Assembly (NCBI GenBank): GCA_946183925.1
Contig: CAMHDS010000016.1
Span: 1 to 36,127 of the forward strand
Direction: 5' to 3'
Length of the DNA stretch: 36,127 nt
From: an uncultured Fibrobacter sp.
Lineage (GTDB): Bacteria; Fibrobacterota; Fibrobacteria; Fibrobacterales; Fibrobacteraceae
This document shows, piece after piece, positions 32,901 to 36,127 of the stretch. The position numbers and the translations under genes are program-made. Position 1 is the stretch's first letter; each line of letters starts with the position of its first letter. A model generated the notes under the pieces. That model worked only from the letters and a program-made list of their open reading frames with translations. It ran no database searches and was not told the origin of the DNA.

Positions 32901-33058
32901 CCAGGGGGATGCGGAATACCCAGGGTGTTTGCGCAGGCCACAAATTCACCGCAATCCCAGAAAGAGACCGTGGGCGCCATGGTCATGGCATAGACAATCA
33001 GGGCTACAAGGCTAGCAATCCCTGCAAAAATATGTTTCATCCACTTTTCTTTAATCAC
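29939..33058 (-). CDS. DUF2723 (TMEM260-like) membrane glycosyltransferase
   Basis: 1039 residues. The start is taken as GTG 33058, 3 bases after nusB, with AAGGA 9 bases upstream. An ATG at 33040 ([11 protein letters not shown]) is equally possible. The N-terminal motif [32 protein letters not shown] is diagnostic of DUF2723, with the acidic pair Asp/Glu that is catalytic in GT-C folds. A multi-pass membrane part runs to about residue 450, with more helices around 565-625. A soluble region follows, and the Thr/Ser/Pro-rich C-terminal tail (about 995-1039) has an odd low-complexity make-up. The human homologue TMEM260 is a protein O-mannosyltransferase; bacterial members are thought to glycosylate proteins or envelope glycans with lipid-linked sugar donors. 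The two downstream GT2 genes could supply that donor. Confidence 0.9.
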   Translation of the reverse strand: [1039 protein letters not shown]

Positions 33059-33060
33059 GA

Positions 33061-33498
33061 CTAATTATCCTTTTTTTGAATTCCTGTGCTGATTCCGCGC
33101 TTGTTCATGAACCCCGACAAAAGCCCGTTCACAAAAGCTCCCGACGAATCGGTACTGTACTTGGTGCTAATCTGTACCGCCTCGGACAGAGCCACCTTTA
33201 CGGGAATATCCGGCACAAAAAGCAGTTCCACCATGGCGATACGAGCCACGATGCAGTCAATCTTTGCAATGCGGTCAATTTCCCAATGCACGGAACAGGC
33301 CTTGATGTCTTCGTCCAGTTCTTCGCGATGAGCCTGCACCAAATCCACCAACTTCATCCCGTACTTTTTCTGGTCATCTTGCAGGGGCTGGGATTCCAGA
33401 ACTCCTGGAAGGGCCTCTCCTGCCGTAGAGCCCGTAATCTCCATGGCATACAGGAGCTGCATGGCAAAAACTCGGGCGGGTCTGTAAGTTTTATTCAT
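33061..33498 (-). CDS. nusB: Transcription antitermination protein NusB
   Basis: 145 residues, all-helical, full length for the family. Marks: RPARVFAMQLLYAMEITG at the start, EELDEDIKACSVHWEIDRIAKIDCIVARIAMVELLF in the centre and PVKVALSEAVQISTKYSTDSSGAFVNGLLSGF, the most conserved part. NusB with NusE (S10) binds boxA RNA and aids rRNA transcription antitermination. ribH-nusB pairing is common in bacteria, and ribH lies just upstream here, so the cluster is canonical. The start at 33498 has no clear ribosome-binding site. The 182-base gap to ribH holds a structured repeat. Confidence 0.95.
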   Translation of the reverse strand: MNKTYRPARVFAMQLLYAMEITGSTAGEALPGVLESQPLQDDQKKYGMKLVDLVQAHREELDEDIKACSVHWEIDRIAKIDCIVARIAMVELLFVPDIPVKVALSEAVQISTKYSTDSSGAFVNGLLSGFMNKRGISTGIQKKDN

Positions 33499-33504
33499 AG
33501 TCGG

Positions 33505-33680
33505 GTTTCAAGTTTTAGGTTTTAGGTATGAGGTCGCTCCCTACGGTCGCTTTGAGGTTTGAGTTCGGGCACCCTATCACTTCGTTCCAGAGCGCCCTTT
33601 GAGTTATGAATAATCGCGCCACAGGCGCCACTATCTAGCTCAAAGCCTTGCCTAAGCAAGGCGACCTCACAACTCATAGC
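33505..33680. repeat. Structured intergenic repeat element between ribH and nusB
   Basis: Direct repeats of TTTTAGG (33513-33526) precede GAGGTCGC (33530-33537), which pairs perfectly with GCGACCTC (33661-33668). Inside are CTTTGAG (33597-33603)/CTCAAAG (33639-33645) and a perfect hairpin GCCTTGC-CTAA-GCAAGGC (33645-33662). No coding sequence was recognised here. Confidence 0.55.
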
Positions 33681-34145
33681 TCACACCTCTTTGTATAAAT
33701 TCGCCATTTCCACGGCGGTGGCGGCCCAGTTAGATCCCAGGTTTCCAGCCTTGAGGCCTGCGCGGTTCATGGCCTGGTCCACAGTGTCGGTGGTAAGAAT
33801 CCCGAGAATCACCGGGAGTTTTCCTTCGGCGGCAATGCTTGCCACACCGCCGGTAGAGGCGTTCACCACCACGTCGTAGTGGCTGGTCTCCCCACGGATC
33901 ACGGCGCCGATGGCCATCACGGCACTGTACTTGCCACTGTCGGCAAGCCTGCGGCACACGCCCGGCAGTTCGAAAGCGCCAGGAACATGCACCACGTTAA
34001 TGTCCTTGTCGGCAACGCCCAGCAGTTCCAGTTCACGGACAGCCCCTTCCAGGAGCTTGTCGGTGACCACCTCGTTGAAGCGGGCGACGGCTATGGCCAC
34101 CTTGAGGCCTGCACCGTTCAGAGAATTCTTGATTTCGTTCACCAT
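33681..34145 (-). CDS. ribH: 6,7-dimethyl-8-ribityllumazine synthase
   Basis: 154 residues, ATG at 34145 with AGAGGA upstream. Motifs: ARFNEVVTDKLLEGA (21-35), VHVPGAFELPGVCRRLA (52-68) and GAVIRGETSHYDVVVN (80-95), with His89 the catalytic residue. It joins 5-amino-6-ribitylaminouracil with 3,4-dihydroxy-2-butanone 4-phosphate, giving the direct precursor of riboflavin, in the cytoplasm. It is the third gene of ribE-ribBA-ribH, 15 bases after ribBA. Its substrate partner comes from RibBA and its product goes to RibE, both encoded upstream. Confidence 0.97.
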   Translation of the reverse strand: MVNEIKNSLNGAGLKVAIAVARFNEVVTDKLLEGAVRELELLGVADKDINVVHVPGAFELPGVCRRLADSGKYSAVMAIGAVIRGETSHYDVVVNASTGGVASIAAEGKLPVILGILTTDTVDQAMNRAGLKAGNLGSNWAATAVEMANLYKEV

Positions 34146-34160
34146 GTTAGTATCCTCTTT

Positions 34161-35408
34161 TTAAACCTTTTCACTGGACACTTCGCCGGTCGCGGCGGGG
34201 TCGCTGTCCACATGCAACTGGTGTCCCATCTTCTTCTGCTTGGTCAGCAGGTAAAACCTGTTCTTCTCGTTGGGCTTGATTTCGATGGGCACCCGCTCCA
34301 CAATCTTGAGTCCGTAGGCCGAAATGCCCGAAATCTTGCTGGGGTTGTTGGTCAAGAGACGCATCTCCCGCACCCCCAGGTCCGCAAGAATCTGGGCTCC
34401 CGTGCCGTACTGGCGCAGGTCCGACTTGAACCCCAGGTGAAGGTTCGCCTCCACCGTGTCCATGCCCTTCTCCTGCAGTTCGTAGGCCCGGAGCTTGTTG
34501 CACAGCCCGATTCCCCGGCCCTCCTGCCCACGCAGGTACAAAAGGACGCCGCCGTGTTCGCCGATGAACTTCATGGCCGAGGCCAGCTGTTCGCCGCAGT
34601 CGCAGCGCAGACTCCCGAAAATGTCGCCGGTAAGGCACTCGCTATGGACGCGCACGTAAATCGGCTTGCTGAAATCGGGGTCGCCCGCCACCCAGGCCAC
34701 ATGCTCCACGCCGTCGGTCTTGCTCCTGTAGGCGTAGGCGGTAAAGTCGCCATACTTGGTGGACACGTGGGGGGCAGCCACACGTTGCACCAGTTTTTCG
34801 TTTCTCAGGCGGTAGTCAATCAGGTCCCGGATAGAAATAATCTTGAGGCCGAACTTCTTGGCCACTTCCATCAATTGCGGAAGACGGGCCATGGTGCCGT
34901 CCTCGTTCATGATTTCGATGAGGGCGGCGGCAGGCCGAAGCCCTGCAAGCTTTGCCAGGTCCACGGCGGCTTCCGTATGGCCAGCCCTGCGAAGCACGCC
35001 TTCTTCCTGGGCATACAGGGGCGAAATGTGTCCCGGCCGGCCAAAGTCACCGGGTTTGGAGTTCGGGTCGGCAAGGGCCTGGATGGTAGCCGCACGGTCA
35101 TGGGCCGAAACCCCCGTAGTGCAGCCTTCAATCTTATCTACCATGATGGTAAAGGGTGTTCCCAGCATGGAAGTGTTCTCCGCCGTCTGGCGGGTCAAAT
35201 TCAGCTCGTGGCAGCGGGAAATAGGCAGCGGTGCGCAAAGCACGCCCCTACCCTCATGAAGCATGAAATTCACCTTTTCAGGCGTAATCTTCTCGGCGGC
35301 GATGACAAAATCGCCCTCGTTCTCGCGGTCTTCGTCATCGACTACGATAAGGAACTTTCCGTTCCTGAAATCCTCTATGGCCTCTTCGATGGTATTAAGC
35401 AAGGTCAC
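34161..35408 (-). CDS. ribBA: Bifunctional 3,4-dihydroxy-2-butanone 4-phosphate synthase / GTP cyclohydrolase II
   Basis: 415 residues. The first about 200 are the RibB domain ([10 protein letters not shown] at 24-33; [31 protein letters not shown] about 126-156). Then comes the RibA domain with its zinc ligands Cys258, Cys269 and Cys271 in [17 protein letters not shown], and GQEGRGIGL (294-302). It starts both branches of riboflavin synthesis, from ribulose 5-phosphate and from GTP. The GTG at 35408 overlaps ribE by 14 bases, but AAGGA is only 2-3 bases before it. A TTG at 35402 would have better spacing (8), so the true N-terminus is uncertain by two residues. A non-conserved tail of about 15 residues follows the RibA domain. 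Confidence 0.97.
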   Translation of the reverse strand: MTLLNTIEEAIEDFRNGKFLIVVDDEDRENEGDFVIAAEKITPEKVNFMLHEGRGVLCAPLPISRCHELNLTRQTAENTSMLGTPFTIMVDKIEGCTTGVSAHDRAATIQALADPNSKPGDFGRPGHISPLYAQEEGVLRRAGHTEAAVDLAKLAGLRPAAALIEIMNEDGTMARLPQLMEVAKKFGLKIISIRDLIDYRLRNEKLVQRVAAPHVSTKYGDFTAYAYRSKTDGVEHVAWVAGDPDFSKPIYVRVHSECLTGDIFGSLRCDCGEQLASAMKFIGEHGGVLLYLRGQEGRGIGLCNKLRAYELQEKGMDTVEANLHLGFKSDLRQYGTGAQILADLGVREMRLLTNNPSKISGISAYGLKIVERVPIEIKPNEKNRFYLLTKQKKMGHQLHVDSDPAATGEVSSEKV

Positions 35409-35994
35409 GTTCCTTCAGATAATTCTCGATATACTTGCCCAGCATATCCACTTCCACGTTCACGACGGTTCCTGCCACCCAGTTGCGGAGGTTGGTACGG
35501 GCGAGGGTCTCCGGGATAATGCATACCCGGATGGAATCCTCAAACTTTTCGGCCACCGTAAGGCTGATGCCGTTCAGGGAGATGGAGCCCCGGCGGATAA
35601 TGTAGCGCTTGAGGTCCGCAGGCATCTTCAGGTCCACCTCGACACCGGTTTCACGAGGCACCACCTGGATAACCTCGGTCACGCAGTCCACGTGGCCCAT
35701 CACAAAATGCCCACCCATAAAACTGTCAGCGCGGCAAGGCAGTTCCAGGTTCACCAGCTTGCCGGGAGCGGCTGCCTTGAAGGCGGTGTTTTCCACCGTT
35801 TGGTGCATCAGGCAAAAAGTCGCCTCGTCTGCGGTGCAGGATTCCACCGATAGGCACACGCCGTCGTTGGCCACGCTGTCGCCCAGTTTGCAGTCCTTGA
35901 AAAAGCCCGGAGCCCGGAGCACCATGGAAAGGGCGTCCCCGCGGGGCACAAGGGAAACAATCTCACCCGTCGCTTGAATGATACCTGTAAACAT
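35395..35994 (-). CDS. ribE: Riboflavin synthase alpha subunit
   Basis: 199 residues with the two-fold lumazine-binding repeat. The first half starts [20 protein letters not shown] and has [15 protein letters not shown]. The second half starts [19 protein letters not shown] and has [34 protein letters not shown]. The enzyme dismutates two lumazine molecules to riboflavin. It is the first rib gene visible; ribD may lie outside the window. No FMN riboswitch (RFN) consensus was found in the 133 bases upstream that are visible. It overlaps ribBA by 14 bases. Start by homology: MFTGII is the invariant N-terminus. Confidence 0.97.
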   Translation of the reverse strand: MFTGIIQATGEIVSLVPRGDALSMVLRAPGFFKDCKLGDSVANDGVCLSVESCTADEATFCLMHQTVENTAFKAAAPGKLVNLELPCRADSFMGGHFVMGHVDCVTEVIQVVPRETGVEVDLKMPADLKRYIIRRGSISLNGISLTVAEKFEDSIRVCIIPETLARTNLRNWVAGTVVNVEVDMLGKYIENYLKERDLA

Positions 35995-36089
35995 ACGGGG
36001 GCAAATGTAGAAATTTCGGAATTCAGAATTCGCATTTCGGAAGCAATCAAGCGGTAAAAATGATTCTTGCCAAAGGAAAACCTAAGCGT

Positions 36090-36123
36090 GGGGCTAGGGG
36101 GTAGGAATGTGGGGTGGGGGGGG
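36090..36123 (+). other. G-rich tract at the window edge
   Basis: Four G runs of 4, 5, 4 and 8 bases lie within 34 bases, matching a possible G-quadruplex on the plus strand. On the other strand it is a C-rich tract about 95-130 bases upstream of ribE. No gene is seen in 35995-36127. Confidence 0.4.
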
Positions 36124-36127
36124 AGCC

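Noticed and set aside
33879-35519. 546-codon plus-strand open frame opposite ribBA and ribH
   Set aside because: Antisense to three well-conserved riboflavin genes.
35995-36127. FMN riboswitch upstream of ribE
   Set aside because: The conserved RFN sequence blocks are absent from the visible 133 bases; a riboswitch further upstream, before a possible ribD, cannot be excluded.

Overview
The window looks like the chromosome of a Fibrobacter-type bacterium (Fibrobacterota). This is inferred from gene content and style: a large set of type IV pilin-like and secretin genes, very large Cys/Ser/Thr/Asn-rich surface proteins, Rpn-type PD-(D/E)XK nucleases, and short structured repeats between genes. 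No rRNA, tRNA, CRISPR array or complete insertion sequence was found. No marker gene in the window fixes the species.

Layout. (1) 1-935, minus: 5' part of an rpn-like nuclease gene that runs off the window edge. (2) 1248-11716, plus: a four-gene operon of prepilin-like proteins with H-, I-, J- and K-like N-termini. The J-like member carries an extra jelly-roll-like domain. The last gene encodes a 2644-residue multidomain protein with a K/PilX-type N-terminus. This is the best candidate for a novel system: a pilus- or pseudopilus-tip adhesin complex. (3) 11729-12767: terminators, then a second rpn locus whose N-terminal half is missing. A GIY-YIG nuclease gene bracketed by inverted REP-like palindromes stands in its place, while the rpn leader survives upstream. 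(4) 12768-16325, minus: a SulP-STAS anion transporter, a small zinc-ribbon protein, an SGNH-like protein and a TusA-domain fusion. (5) 16493-18028, plus: a processive, cellulose-synthase-like GT2.

(6) 18087-22305, minus: a tightly overlapping operon of secretin, a GspC/PilP-like inner-membrane protein, a K-like, an I-like and a very short G/H-like pseudopilin. (7) 22465-26447, minus: a Trm112-like protein, a TPR protein with a long repetitive acidic middle, and the PilT retraction ATPase, ending in a terminator. (8) 26525-33058, minus: a GT2 with an extra C-terminal domain, a polyprenol-phosphate-mannose-synthase-like GT2, a GtrB/ArnC-like GT2 and a DUF2723 (TMEM260-like) membrane glycosyltransferase. 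Together these suggest lipid-linked sugar synthesis and protein or glycan O-glycosylation. (9) 33061-35994, minus: nusB, ribH, ribBA and ribE (riboflavin synthesis).

How the parts may work together: the window combines an envelope fibre system (secretin, PilP/GspC-like protein, PilT, two sets of minor pilins) with a giant putative tip adhesin and glycosylation genes. This would suit a bacterium that sticks to plant polysaccharides, but the link is inference. The pilB/gspE ATPase, pilC/gspF platform, prepilin peptidase and major pilin genes are not in the window.
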